From assembly GCA_963815505.1 (NCBI GenBank), contig CAWFGU010000013.1, forward strand, positions 14,634-78,633: a stretch of 64,000 bases of DNA, read 5' to 3'. Shown here in pieces: positions 26,903 to 35,493 of the stretch. A model generated the notes under the pieces. The model did no database searches, had not been told where the DNA came from, and saw only the letters and a program-made list of their open reading frames with translations. Each line of letters starts with the position of its first letter. The stretch's first letter is position 1. Both the position numbers and the translations under genes were made by a program. This stretch comes from CAXBBB01 sp963815505 (GTDB taxonomy: Bacteria; Bacteroidota; Rhodothermia; Rhodothermales; BA12).

Positions 26903-28168
26903 TCATTGGCCTGTTGCAGCAACTGCGTTTTTCTCGCGGGGAACGATCAGCGCCAGCCACGCCAGCCCGCACGCCACCTGCACTCCACCAAAAACGAGAA
27001 AGCCTGTCGAAAGCGACATGCCAGCCTCGACGAGTGCGCTCGCTCCCAGCGTGGAGATGGTCTCGAACAGCGTCAGCAGCAGGAACTGCGTGGCGAACAC
27101 GCGGCCGCGAAACTCGTCGTGAGCGCGTTCTTGCAGCAAGACGGTCGACAGCACCCAGTTGGCGCCGCTCGCCACGTGCGCGCCAAAGACGAATGCCAGC
27201 ATCGCCAGGGAAACGGACCACAGACCAGGCTGCATGTAGCAGATCCCGCTCGCAACGATGCACACACCCAGAACAGCTGGCCATACGCGCTGATCGTTGA
27301 ACCACGTGCGCGCCAGAATCGGCCCCAGCCCCGTCCCCAACCCGCGCGCCGAGAACACCAGTCCGATGCCCAGCGCCGCTCGCCCGTCGATCAACTGCTC
27401 GCCCGCCAGCGTCGCCAGGTAGATGAGTCCGCCGCCGCCCAGCGTCCACGTGCATTTGGCGAGCGCCATTCGGCCCACTTCGGGACGCCGCACCATGTAG
27501 CGCCAGCCGCTGACGATCTGTCCGACAGCCGACTTCAGCAGGGGCACATCGCTTACGTCTCGCTCAGCCGGAGGCACGCGCAGGCGCCAGAGGAATGACG
27601 CTGAGACGAGATACGTCAGGCTATCGAGCAGAAAGACGGTTTCGCGCCCGAACGCATCCGTCGCCAGTCCCCCCGCCGCGGCGCCAACGGCCAGCATAGT
27701 CGACCACGTGGCCGACAGAATCGTGTTGGCCGTCACCAGCCCTCGCTTTTCGACGATTCGGGGCAGCAGTGCGTTCTTAGCGGGCTGAAACACCGCGCCG
27801 ACGATCACCTGCAGCGCAGCGAGCACGTAGAGCCACCCAACCTCGCCCGGCTCGTCGACGAACAGGAAGCCGAGCACCAGCACGGCGCGGATCAGGTCGG
27901 CTCCGATCATCAGGCGCCGGCGGTCGAAGCGGTCGGCCAGCACTCCGGCAAACGGCGACGCCAGGGCCCACGGCAGCAGTTTGACCGAGAGGATAGCCCC
28001 GAGTGCGAACGCCGAGCCGGTCAGCTCGCGGACGAGGGTGTAGAGCGCGATCGTGTTGAACCAATCGCCCAAGAGCGAGACGACCGAGCCGAACCACAGG
28101 CTGCGGAAGTTGCGGTTGCCCCGGATCAGTTCGGAATAGCGAAGCGGGACAGCGGCGTGTGGTGGCAT
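26903..28168 (-). CDS. MFS transporter (EntS/MFS_3-type exporter)
   Basis: A 421-residue major facilitator with about 12 helices. The N-terminus RYSELIRGNRNFRSLWFGSVVSLLGDWFNTIAL is the signature of the MFS_3 group of exporters, with the loop 2-3 motif GVLADRFDRRRLMIGADLIRA. The second half has SARGLGTGLGPILA and ERAHDEFRGRVFATQFLLLT. These proteins export siderophores, macrolides or other small molecules; the substrate is unknown here. It stands alone, 31 bases upstream of (that is, before) the PAS kinase on the same strand, so the two may be co-transcribed. Confidence 0.88.
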   Translation of the reverse strand: MPPHAAVPLRYSELIRGNRNFRSLWFGSVVSLLGDWFNTIALYTLVRELTGSAFALGAILSVKLLPWALASPFAGVLADRFDRRRLMIGADLIRAVLVLGFLFVDEPGEVGWLYVLAALQVIVGAVFQPAKNALLPRIVEKRGLVTANTILSATWSTMLAVGAAAGGLATDAFGRETVFLLDSLTYLVSASFLWRLRVPPAERDVSDVPLLKSAVGQIVSGWRYMVRRPEVGRMALAKCTWTLGGGGLIYLATLAGEQLIDGRAALGIGLVFSARGLGTGLGPILARTWFNDQRVWPAVLGVCIVASGICYMQPGLWSVSLAMLAFVFGAHVASGANWVLSTVLLQERAHDEFRGRVFATQFLLLTLFETISTLGASALVEAGMSLSTGFLVFGGVQVACGLAWLALIVPREKNAVAATGQ

Positions 28169-28499
28169 CGAAGCCTCAACCTATGCGCGCTCGCATGGCT
28201 CCTTGCCGAGCCGTGAAGACACATGCACGTTGCCTCACCGTTCGGCTCGAAAACAAGAACCAGACAACCCAACAGTTCGTCGCCGGATTAGCGCGGCACC
28301 AGAGCTAGGCATCAGCGATGCGTGCGTAAGGAGGATTGAGCTTGTCCGACGCAAAGGTGGAAGGTGCGCGTGCACCATCCGCAGAATCGTATCTAGGCGT
28401 CTCTGGTCCAACCGAGGTCGTCCTGGCGGCGCGAACGTCGAAACTCGAACGCCGCTTCGCATCCTTAGACAATAAAGGCGCTGCGCTGGGCCGCGCGCA
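28169..28499. other. Intergenic region, no confident gene
   Basis: About 330 bases between the MFS gene and yebC. The plus strand has a good AAGGAGG (28328-28334) followed after 7 bases by TTG (28342), opening a 66-codon frame that runs into the 3' end of yebC in antisense and stops at 28542. Its composition is not clearly protein-like. No tRNA or hairpin terminator could be supported. Confidence 0.4.
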
Positions 28500-29240
28500 T
28501 CATTCTTTCTCGGGCACAAGCGCCGGGTCGATCGTCGAGTAGACGTTCTGGATGTCTTGGTGATCGTCGATTTTCTCCATTAGAGCGAGGACTTTCTCAG
28601 CGGCCGACTCGTCGACCTGAGTGTGCGTCGTCGGGGAGCGGCGGAGTTCGGCCTCGCGAGGTTCGATGCCTGATGCTTCGAGCGCTTTCTGAACGTCACC
28701 AAACGCCTCGACGGGCGTCGTGACGACGTACGTGTCCCCCTCGTGCTCGAGATCTTCGGCTCCGGCGTCGGCCACAAGTTCTAGAGTTTCGAGTTCGTCT
28801 CGGCCACCCGCATCGATCTCGAAGACGCCTTTGCGATCAAACATGAACGCCACTGACCCGCTCTGTCCGAGGCTGCCTCCGGCGCGCGAAAACATGGCTC
28901 GGAGGTCGGCCACGGTGCGGTTCGGGTTGTCTGTCAGCGCTTCGACGAGGATCGCGACGCCACCGCTCGCATAGCCTTCGTAGATCATCTCCTGGAAGTC
29001 CTCACCTTGGATCTCGCCCGTCCCCCGCTTGATGGCGCGTTCGATGTTGTCCTTGGGCATGTTGGCCGCCTTGCCCTTATCGACCGACAGCGCCAGGCGC
29101 GGGTTCATCGACACGTCGCCGCCGCCTTCCCTGGCCGCCACCATGATATCGCGTGTGATACGGGCCCATACTTTGGCGCGCTTGCCATCGGTGACGGCTT
29201 TCTGGCGCTTGATAGTCGCCCATTTACTGTGTCCGGACAT
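28500..29240 (-). CDS. YebC/PmpR family regulator or translation factor
   Basis: A 246-residue YebC-family protein. It begins MSGHSKWATIKRQKAVTDGK with the universal HSKW motif, followed by ARITRDIMVAAREGGGD, MPKDNIERAIKRGTGE and the second domain YEGYASGGVAILVEALTDNPNRTVADLRAMFSR, SGSVAFMFDRKGVFEI. YebC proteins were described as DNA-binding regulators, and more recently as factors that ease ribosome stalling at prolines. Full length. The gene appears monocistronic. Confidence 0.95.
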   Translation of the reverse strand: MSGHSKWATIKRQKAVTDGKRAKVWARITRDIMVAAREGGGDVSMNPRLALSVDKGKAANMPKDNIERAIKRGTGEIQGEDFQEMIYEGYASGGVAILVEALTDNPNRTVADLRAMFSRAGGSLGQSGSVAFMFDRKGVFEIDAGGRDELETLELVADAGAEDLEHEGDTYVVTTPVEAFGDVQKALEASGIEPREAELRRSPTTHTQVDESAAEKVLALMEKIDDHQDIQNVYSTIDPALVPEKE

Positions 29241-29333
29241 GGTGTGGTTCAGTTAGACGCCGAAAGGTACGCCGCACGGCGATGCGCGTTCGCACGCTCG
29301 TAGCTTACGCGTTCGCCTCACGACTCGAATCTC

Positions 29334-30158
29334 ATGACACTGGAATCCCTCGTTCGCAGTGCTGCACGGCTCCTCGGAGTGTCCGTCAACCGGCTACCCT
29401 CGGATGCTTCACCGCGTCATTACGTGCCCGTTCGCGATCCCTACGAACTTCTGGAAGACCACATTGGAGGTGCCGGAGCCATTCTGGTCGACGCCGGAGC
29501 ATACGTGGGGGAGACAAGCTTGAAGCTGCGCGACCACTTCTCCGATGCTACGATCCACGCACTCGAGCCTTTCCCCGATTCCTACGACCGTCTGTGCGCC
29601 GCAGTCGAGAGCGATCCGCTGACGCACACGCATCAGATCGCGCTCGGCGCGACGACGCGCTCCGTGGCTCTGCACGTCAACGCAGGACAGGCTACCAACT
29701 CGCTGCTTCCCAGTCATGAGAGCGGCGCTTCGTTTTGGGGTGAGGGCCTTCTCGAAACGCAAGATACCGTTATCGTACCTGCGCTGACGCTAGATGAGTT
29801 CTGCGCGCGTCAGAACATCGGACACATCGACTTGCTCAAACTGGACGTGCAGGGCGCCGAATACGACGTGCTGGAAGGAGCCGCAGGATTGTTGGACTCT
29901 CAGGCCATCGACTTCGTCTTTCTCGAAGTGCTGATCGCTCCAACTTACCAGGGACAGCATGCGCTCAGCGAGTACCTGAGTTTGCTCGAGTCACATGGAT
30001 ACGCCCTCTTCGGCTTCTACGACCTGGTTCACCACCAGGGACGGCTGATCCAGTTGGATATGCTGGTAGCCAGCCGCGCCGCGCTGAGGCGCTCTGGCTC
30101 ATCGCCGGTACACGAACAGCGCGACGGCAAACGCCAGAACGGCCGTGTACAGAGATGA
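29334..30158 (+). CDS. FkbM-family SAM-dependent methyltransferase
   Basis: A 274-residue FkbM-type methyltransferase. The SAM-binding core begins ILVDAGAYVGETSLKLRDHF (motif I), followed by IHALEPFPDSYDRL (motif II acidic residue), and the family stretch IDLLKLDVQGAEYDVLEGA, then FVFLEVL and YLSLLESHGYALFGFYDLVH. FkbM enzymes O-methylate sugars, lipids or secondary metabolites. The normal fold ends near QLDMLVASR; the remaining ~25 Arg/Gln-rich residues overlap the 3' end of mreD by 60 bases in antisense and look non-native, so the true 3' end may be altered by an indel. Confidence 0.85.
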   Translation: MTLESLVRSAARLLGVSVNRLPSDASPRHYVPVRDPYELLEDHIGGAGAILVDAGAYVGETSLKLRDHFSDATIHALEPFPDSYDRLCAAVESDPLTHTHQIALGATTRSVALHVNAGQATNSLLPSHESGASFWGEGLLETQDTVIVPALTLDEFCARQNIGHIDLLKLDVQGAEYDVLEGAAGLLDSQAIDFVFLEVLIAPTYQGQHALSEYLSLLESHGYALFGFYDLVHHQGRLIQLDMLVASRAALRRSGSSPVHEQRDGKRQNGRVQR

Positions 30159-30611
30159 GCCGAGCCATGTCCCCCAGACCAGACTCATTTGCCGCATGCC
30201 TTCGCTCAGCGCGAGCAGCAGCACGTAGAGGCCATTGTGGACCAGAGCGACGACCAGCCCGCCCAGGAAGGCCTGCCCCGGAGCGATGATGAGCAGTTCG
30301 CGCTCGGACGCTTTGAACGTTCCGCCGACGAAGCCCAAGACCGTTTTGGTCAGCATGTGCAGGCCCCACGTGCCGAGTGTGGCATCGACGGCCAGTCCCA
30401 AGCCGAAGCCGGTAAGCGTACCGGCCATCCGTCCGTAGCGGAGGCTCACCCAGATGATGAAGAGCAGCGGGGCGTCGGGAGTGGCGCCGAAGATGGTCAG
30501 ACGCGAGAAGACTAGCCACTGCGCGAGGAACACCAATCCGCCGATAATGGCGAGGCGCCCCGGCTGCGACGTGCGGAGGGCAGACGAGGAGCGGACGGAC
30601 GTCAGAGACAC
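30099..30611 (-). CDS. mreD: Rod shape-determining protein MreD
   Basis: A 170-residue inner-membrane protein with five or six helices. The sequence FLAQWLVFSRLTIFGATPDAPLLFIIWVSLRYGRMAG and the following GFGLGLAVDATLG match MreD of Bacteroidota. MreD works in the elongasome with MreB, MreC, RodA and PBP2. mreB and mreC are not in the window, so mreD is separated from them or they lie elsewhere. It follows the dacB gene by 38 bases on the same strand, suggesting a cell-wall operon. Confidence 0.82.
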   Translation of the reverse strand: MSLTSVRSSSALRTSQPGRLAIIGGLVFLAQWLVFSRLTIFGATPDAPLLFIIWVSLRYGRMAGTLTGFGLGLAVDATLGTWGLHMLTKTVLGFVGGTFKASERELLIIAPGQAFLGGLVVALVHNGLYVLLLALSEGMRQMSLVWGTWLGSSLYTAVLAFAVALFVYRR

Positions 30612-30649
30612 GGCGGGCGGGTACGAGGGCGAAAGGTAAGGTAGCAGCC

Positions 30650-32167
30650 TTACAATGCGGGCTGCTGTGCCAGTCCGGTCACGATCCGGTCTATCGTGCT
30701 CGTGATACGGTAGGGTGGGACCGAGAAGTTGTTGGCGAAGATCACGAACACCAATTCATTACCGCCCGGCGCTTGGACGTAGCCGCTCAACGCGCGCACG
30801 AACCCCAGAGAGCCGGTTTTCGCGAGAACCGGCACACCAGACATCCGGTAGCGGAGCGTCGACTCGGGCTCGCCTCCGCGCGCGAGCGTCGCGCGGAAGG
30901 CGTCGCGCTGATCGCCGCCGTTCATGAACGTGAGCACCTGGCCCATCGCGCGCGGCGTGACGAGGTTCTTGCGTGAAAGACCCGATCCGTCGCGCACGGA
31001 GAGGTGGCTGGGGTCGCCGCCCGCACGCTGGATCAGCGTCTCGACACGGTCCTCTCCCCCTTCGGCCGATCCGCCGAAGGCAACCGAGCGGAATATTTGC
31101 TCGGCGAAAAAGTTGTTGCTCTTCTTGTTGACCACATGCAGCAGATCGCTCAGCGGCAGCGACTCGTGGACGAACAACTCGGCCATCCCATTGCGGTCGG
31201 GTGCATCGTCGATGTCGTCCACATCGTGGAGCGTCGCGGCTACGGTGATTCCAGCCTCCTCCAAAGCGTTCTTCATCGCCTGGACGGCCAGCAGTGTGGG
31301 ATTGAAGATGGGCATCTCGACCGTCGATCCGGTTTGGCCGACCGAGCCTCTCAGGACGAGATCGTCGGTGCCGAGCGTGCGGGTGACACGCAGCGCCTGT
31401 CCTCGGCGGCGGCTCGTCGTAACGGCGCGGTTGTCGATGCGGAGAAAATTGTCCGGGCGCGTGGTGACGGTGGGCTTCTCCCCTCGCCCTGCGCCTCGTA
31501 CCTGCACGATGACGAGGTTGTCGCCGAACGAAAGGCCCGACGCACTCACACCCAGCAGCCGACTCGACTGCGTTCCGACGTAGTCGATGTCCCAGCCTTC
31601 AGCGTACGCTTCGTCGTCGAACGTGTTGTCCCAACCGATCAGCCGCCCCTCAATCCGACGCACGCCCTGACTGGCCAGCGCTTCGGCCCAGTCGTCAAAC
31701 GGGTTGGTGTCGCCTGCGATAACGGTCGATCCCAGCGACGGGTCTCCCGTACCGACGATCATCAGGTCTCCGCTCAGTGTGCCGCCCGATGCGGGTTTGG
31801 AGGCGAGCAGGCGCGTTGGGAACGTGTAGTCAGCGCCGCGGGCGTCAAGAGCCGTTGCCGTAGTCAAAATTTTCTGGTTCGAGGCGGGAAGCATCATCAG
31901 CCCCGCATTGCGCGTGTACAATTCCTCACCCGTCTTGGCGTCGGCCACGTAAACGCCCCAGAACGCTTCCTCGCCGATGGACTCGCTGAGCACCGCATCA
32001 ATGACGGCAGCGATTCGCTCGGAATCGGCTGACGGTGCAGGAGAAGCAACCGCCGTCGTATCCAGCGCAGCCTGTTGCGGGGCCGATGAGGTCGGCGGAG
32101 TGGCGGCGGGCAGCAGAACCGCGAGCGGTAAGAGGAGCAGCGGGAGAAACGTGAGCAGACGGCGCAT
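30650..32167 (-). CDS. dacB: PBP4-type D-alanyl-D-alanine carboxypeptidase/endopeptidase
   Basis: A 505-residue class C penicillin-binding protein (peptidase family S13). Signal peptide MRRLLTFLPLLLLPLAVLLP and a Ser/Ala-rich linker, then the three catalytic motifs: SNQK at residues 96-99 (Ser96 nucleophile, Lys99), SNN in KKSNNFFAEQIF, and KTG in LAKTGSLGFVRALSGYV. The insert typical of PBP4 between the first and second motifs (GDLMIVGTGDPSLGS...) is present. It trims peptidoglycan peptides in the periplasm. The following mreD gene suggests joint expression. Confidence 0.92.
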   Translation of the reverse strand: MRRLLTFLPLLLLPLAVLLPAATPPTSSAPQQAALDTTAVASPAPSADSERIAAVIDAVLSESIGEEAFWGVYVADAKTGEELYTRNAGLMMLPASNQKILTTATALDARGADYTFPTRLLASKPASGGTLSGDLMIVGTGDPSLGSTVIAGDTNPFDDWAEALASQGVRRIEGRLIGWDNTFDDEAYAEGWDIDYVGTQSSRLLGVSASGLSFGDNLVIVQVRGAGRGEKPTVTTRPDNFLRIDNRAVTTSRRRGQALRVTRTLGTDDLVLRGSVGQTGSTVEMPIFNPTLLAVQAMKNALEEAGITVAATLHDVDDIDDAPDRNGMAELFVHESLPLSDLLHVVNKKSNNFFAEQIFRSVAFGGSAEGGEDRVETLIQRAGGDPSHLSVRDGSGLSRKNLVTPRAMGQVLTFMNGGDQRDAFRATLARGGEPESTLRYRMSGVPVLAKTGSLGFVRALSGYVQAPGGNELVFVIFANNFSVPPYRITSTIDRIVTGLAQQPAL

Positions 32168-32298
32168 TCAGGGCAGGCATGGAAGGAGGACGCGTAGTGT
32201 AACCGCCCAAGTCGGACTGAGACGCACGGGCTGTGTGCGAATCGCGCGGAACAGCGCGTTTTACCGAGCGTGTTTCGCAGTCGTTACAGCCGCACGTT

Positions 32299-32631
32299 AT
32301 GCCTTCTCGCAAACCTCCCGCCGCCCGCCGCTCGTCGGCGCGGTCTGACACTTCGACTCGGTCGCGCGCTCGCGCGGGCAGCCAGCGCCGGGGAGCCGCT
32401 CCCGCAACGCTCGTGTTTCAGCGTCACAACTACGTGCTGCTGCTGATCGGTCTCGCCCTGGTCGTCGTCGGCTACATCGTGATGCGCGTCGACAACCAGG
32501 TGGACGGCTTTCTGTCGCTCTACGTCGCGCCGCTGCTGATCTTGGGCGGCTACATGGAAGTGATCTACGCGATCATGTGGCGTCCTAAGCAGGAAGAAGA
32601 GGAGGTAATCGTCGTGGAGGTCGAAGGGTAA
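32299..32631 (+). CDS. DUF3098 family small membrane protein
   Basis: A 110-residue protein with a basic Ser/Arg-rich N-terminus, two membrane helices (NYVLLLIGLALVVVGYIVM and APLLILGGYMEVIYAIMW) and an acidic tail (KQEEEEVIVVEVEG). The spacing and the 'N-Y-L-L-I-G-L' start of helix 1 match DUF3098, a small Bacteroidota family of unknown function. ATG 32299 was chosen; upstream in-frame sequence lacks similarity. It is divergent from dacB by 131 bases. Confidence 0.75.
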   Translation: MPSRKPPAARRSSARSDTSTRSRARAGSQRRGAAPATLVFQRHNYVLLLIGLALVVVGYIVMRVDNQVDGFLSLYVAPLLILGGYMEVIYAIMWRPKQEEEEVIVVEVEG

Positions 32632-32979
32632 CGCAGGGTGGTTTCTCTTGGCCGAGGTCAACGATTTGCGCCCTCTGGGCAGCAGGTGCATGATTTCCGT
32701 GCCATCGGCACTACTCAGCTATCGCACGATGCGCCATTCACATCTCAGAAGCACGCGCTCTGCTCGGCGTCGCGGTAACCCAAGGCGGTGAGTACTCCAA
32801 ACTGCGTGTGGCGCGTTGGTCGGAGCCTACGCGATCGCGCAACCCTTTCAGCAGCGGTCACCAATGCCTTCAGTCGCGCGGTCTGAGAGTACAACGGCAG
32901 TTTGCCGCACTGATTCGGGTGGCCCTCTCAAACCTGACAAGTCTAGGAGGCCTGTCAGGCTTCCATCGCCGAGCACGAT
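32632..32979. other. Intergenic region with one hairpin
   Basis: About 350 bases between convergent genes (DUF3098 plus, S9 peptidase minus). Apart from the hairpin terminator near 32931-32964 I see no gene, repeat or recognisable element. Confidence 0.5.
32931..32964 (-). terminator. Probable terminator of the S9 peptidase gene
   Basis: An imperfect hairpin of the same CCTGACAGG/CCTGTCAGG type as 11861. On the minus strand the imperfect positions are mostly G-U pairs, which stabilise RNA only on that strand, supporting a minus-strand terminator for the gene ending at 32980. It is followed by TTTG. Confidence 0.6.
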
Positions 32980-35411
32980 TTACCGCTCCGACGTTTCGAG
33001 CGCGACGCCTTTGAGGTGCAGGCCAAGCCAGCGGTCCTGCTCCCAGAGCATGTGCAGCAGCGACTGGCGCGCACGGTAGCCGTGACTTTCGGCAGGTAGC
33101 AAGACCAACCGCACGTCCGTCCCCAGACCTTTCAGCGCGCCGTAGAGGCGTTCGGATTGAAGCGTGAACGTGCCGGGGTTGTTGTCGGCCTGGCCGTGAA
33201 TCATCAACAGCGGCTCGTTGATCTTGTCCGCGTTCATGAACGGGCTCATTCGGTTGTACAGCGCGGGGTCCTGCCAGTACGTACGCTCCTCGCGCTGGAA
33301 GCCGAACGGCGTGAGCGTCCGGTTGTAGGCACCGCTTCTAGCGATGCCGGTCGCGAACAGATCCGAGTGGGCGAGCAAGTTGGCCGTCATGAACGCGCCG
33401 TAGCTGTGCCCGCCGACGGCCACCCGAGCCGGGTCGACGACGCCTCTCCGAGCGCCTTCGTCTATCACTGCCTGGCCGTTCATCACCAGCTGCTCGACGA
33501 ACGTGTCGTTGGGCTGATCGTCCGCCTCACCGATGATCGGGAACGCGGCGTCGTCCAAGACGGCGTATCCGCGCGTCACCATCGGGACGGCCCCCCAATA
33601 GCTGACGTAGGTGAACTGGTATGGGCTATCGCTGCGCTGACCAGCAGCAGACGCGCTCTTGAACTCCTGCGGATAGGCCCAGACGAGCGTCGGCAGCGGG
33701 CCGTCCCGGTCCTTGTCGTAGCCTGCGGGCAGGTAGAGCGTTGCCGAGAGCGGTACCCCGTCGGCTCGGGTGTATTCGATCGTTTCCTTCTGGATGTCGC
33801 GCAGGTGCGGATAGGGATGCGGGAAGTCGGTCAGCGCGCCATTGCGTCGCCGGACGACAGGTCGCGGGAATAGTAGTTGGGCGGATCGGTTACGGTCTCG
33901 CGGCGCGTCAGCAGGCGATCACCCACGTCGAGGAAGGCGACGGGCGATTCGTAGTACGGCGCCTCTGACCGGAAGAGTTCGGTCGTCTCTTGGGTGGCGA
34001 GATCCATCCGCCGCACGAACGGACGGTTGCCCTCGTCCGAAGCGCCCTGGCCTTGCATAAACACGGAGTTGTCGTCGAGCAGCAGGACCGAGAAGCCGCG
34101 CGCGTTCGGCTCGGTCATCGGGCTTCCGGGGTCCGAGTAGCTATCCTCGAACGAGCGCTCGAATAGCAGGTCAGGCGGCGTATTCGGCGCGTCGGGGCGC
34201 AGGCGAAGCGTTCGCTGGCGGCGCGTCTGCCACTCGTAGTCGGAAGCAATCGCCGTCTGTCCATCGCCCCACGTCAGACCACTGAAGCGGAGTTCGAGGT
34301 CGGCCCACGCGCTCGGGGGCGAGGTGAACGGCGCGGCTTGCAGGAACAGGCGGTCGCGGATGTCGGCGGGCGCACCGGCGTCTCCGCCGTCTTGGGCTTC
34401 GGCCCAGAACAGCGTCGCGTCCGCGTCGGCACGCCAGCGGATGCCGCGAGGGCCGGTTCGCGTCGAGCCGAACGCGATGGGAATACTCTCGGCGAGGGGC
34501 AAGTTGGCGACGGTGTGGAGAACGGCCCCGGTCGACAAATCGTGGACGCGCGTAGCTGTCGGGAAGCGCGAAGCCGGGACGAGGTAGGAATACGGACGGC
34601 TCAGTGTCTCGATGAGCACGTGGCGACCGTCGGGCGAGGGCGACGCCTCGGTCACGACAGCAGGCGTGGACAGCGTCATCACGTCGCCGCTAAGGCTGGC
34701 AACGACGAGTTGGCTGGTCATGAAGTAGTCGAACAGCGCCTCGTCGTGCGGACTTTGCAGCAGGTCCTGATAGGTGCGGGCCGCGGCTGCTTCTCCGCTG
34801 GCCTCACGAATGACGGGACCGGTCGGAACGGTCGCCTGCGTCGGCATCGCCCCACGACCGCGCGGAATGGTGCGGGCGACAACGCTCTTGCTGTCGGGCG
34901 TCCACTCGAACGGCGCTCCCGGAGCCGCGTCGTTGACGGCTACGCCAAGCCACGGACGCGCCTCGCCGCTGGCGACGTTGGCCACCCACAACTCGACCCG
35001 GTCGGCGAAGTCGAGCGTAAACGCGACGTGCGAGCCGTCGGGACTCCACTGCGCGTTTCGGATCTCGGAATTGCCGGGCAGTCCCGTCACGCTGGTCGGA
35101 TCGCCGGTCGTCTCGGTAGCGCGAAAGGCTAGGCCGACCGACGCACGGGCGCGGCTCGGTCCGTTGGTCGCCGGGTTGACGCGGATACCGCCCAGCCCCA
35201 GTTCGGGCTGGGCGAGCGAGGCGATGTCGGGCACGCCGGATTGGGCGAAGAACGCCATCGTCTGCCGGTCCGGGCTCAGCGAAACGGACGGGGTGCGCGG
35301 CGCGTCGACCAGGGCTGCCAGTTCGGGCGGCGGCGTCTGGTAGGTGAGCGGATCGGTCTGGGCTTGGGCCGAGGCGGCGCAGAGCAGCAAGAGGGCGAGC
35401 AGGCGAGTCAT
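32980..35411 (-). CDS. S9 family peptidase, glutamyl-endopeptidase-like (one-base frameshift in the sequence)
   Basis: An exported serine peptidase of about 810 residues when one missing base near 33835-33850 is restored. Signal peptide MTRLLALLLLCAASAQAQ, an N-terminal beta-propeller (PSVSLSPDRQTMAF, RNAQWSPDGSHVAFTL, GGIRV...), then the alpha/beta-hydrolase with the nucleophile in VGGHSYGAFMTANLLAHSD, Asp in IHGQADNNPG and His in ESHGYRARQSLLHML. The block ARSGAYNRTLTPFGFQREERTYW is typical of the S9D glutamyl endopeptidase (chloroplast CGEP) branch. At the break, GDAMAR-stop is replaced in the next frame by ALTDFPHPYPHLRDIQKE, which reads openly to the end. Start ATG 35411 gives the signal peptide. 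Confidence 0.88.
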
Positions 35412-35493
35412 GGCAACGGGCGTGAGATGTGACTCTATCTTACGAAGGCACGAGCGGTAACGGAAGCAGCGCCCCATCTTATCGGAATCCCGA

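Noticed and set aside
28400..28500. tRNA-like string (TTCGAG and a CCTT...AAGG hairpin) on the minus strand
   Set aside because: The acceptor, D and T stems cannot be paired, and the possible anticodon loop has eight bases.
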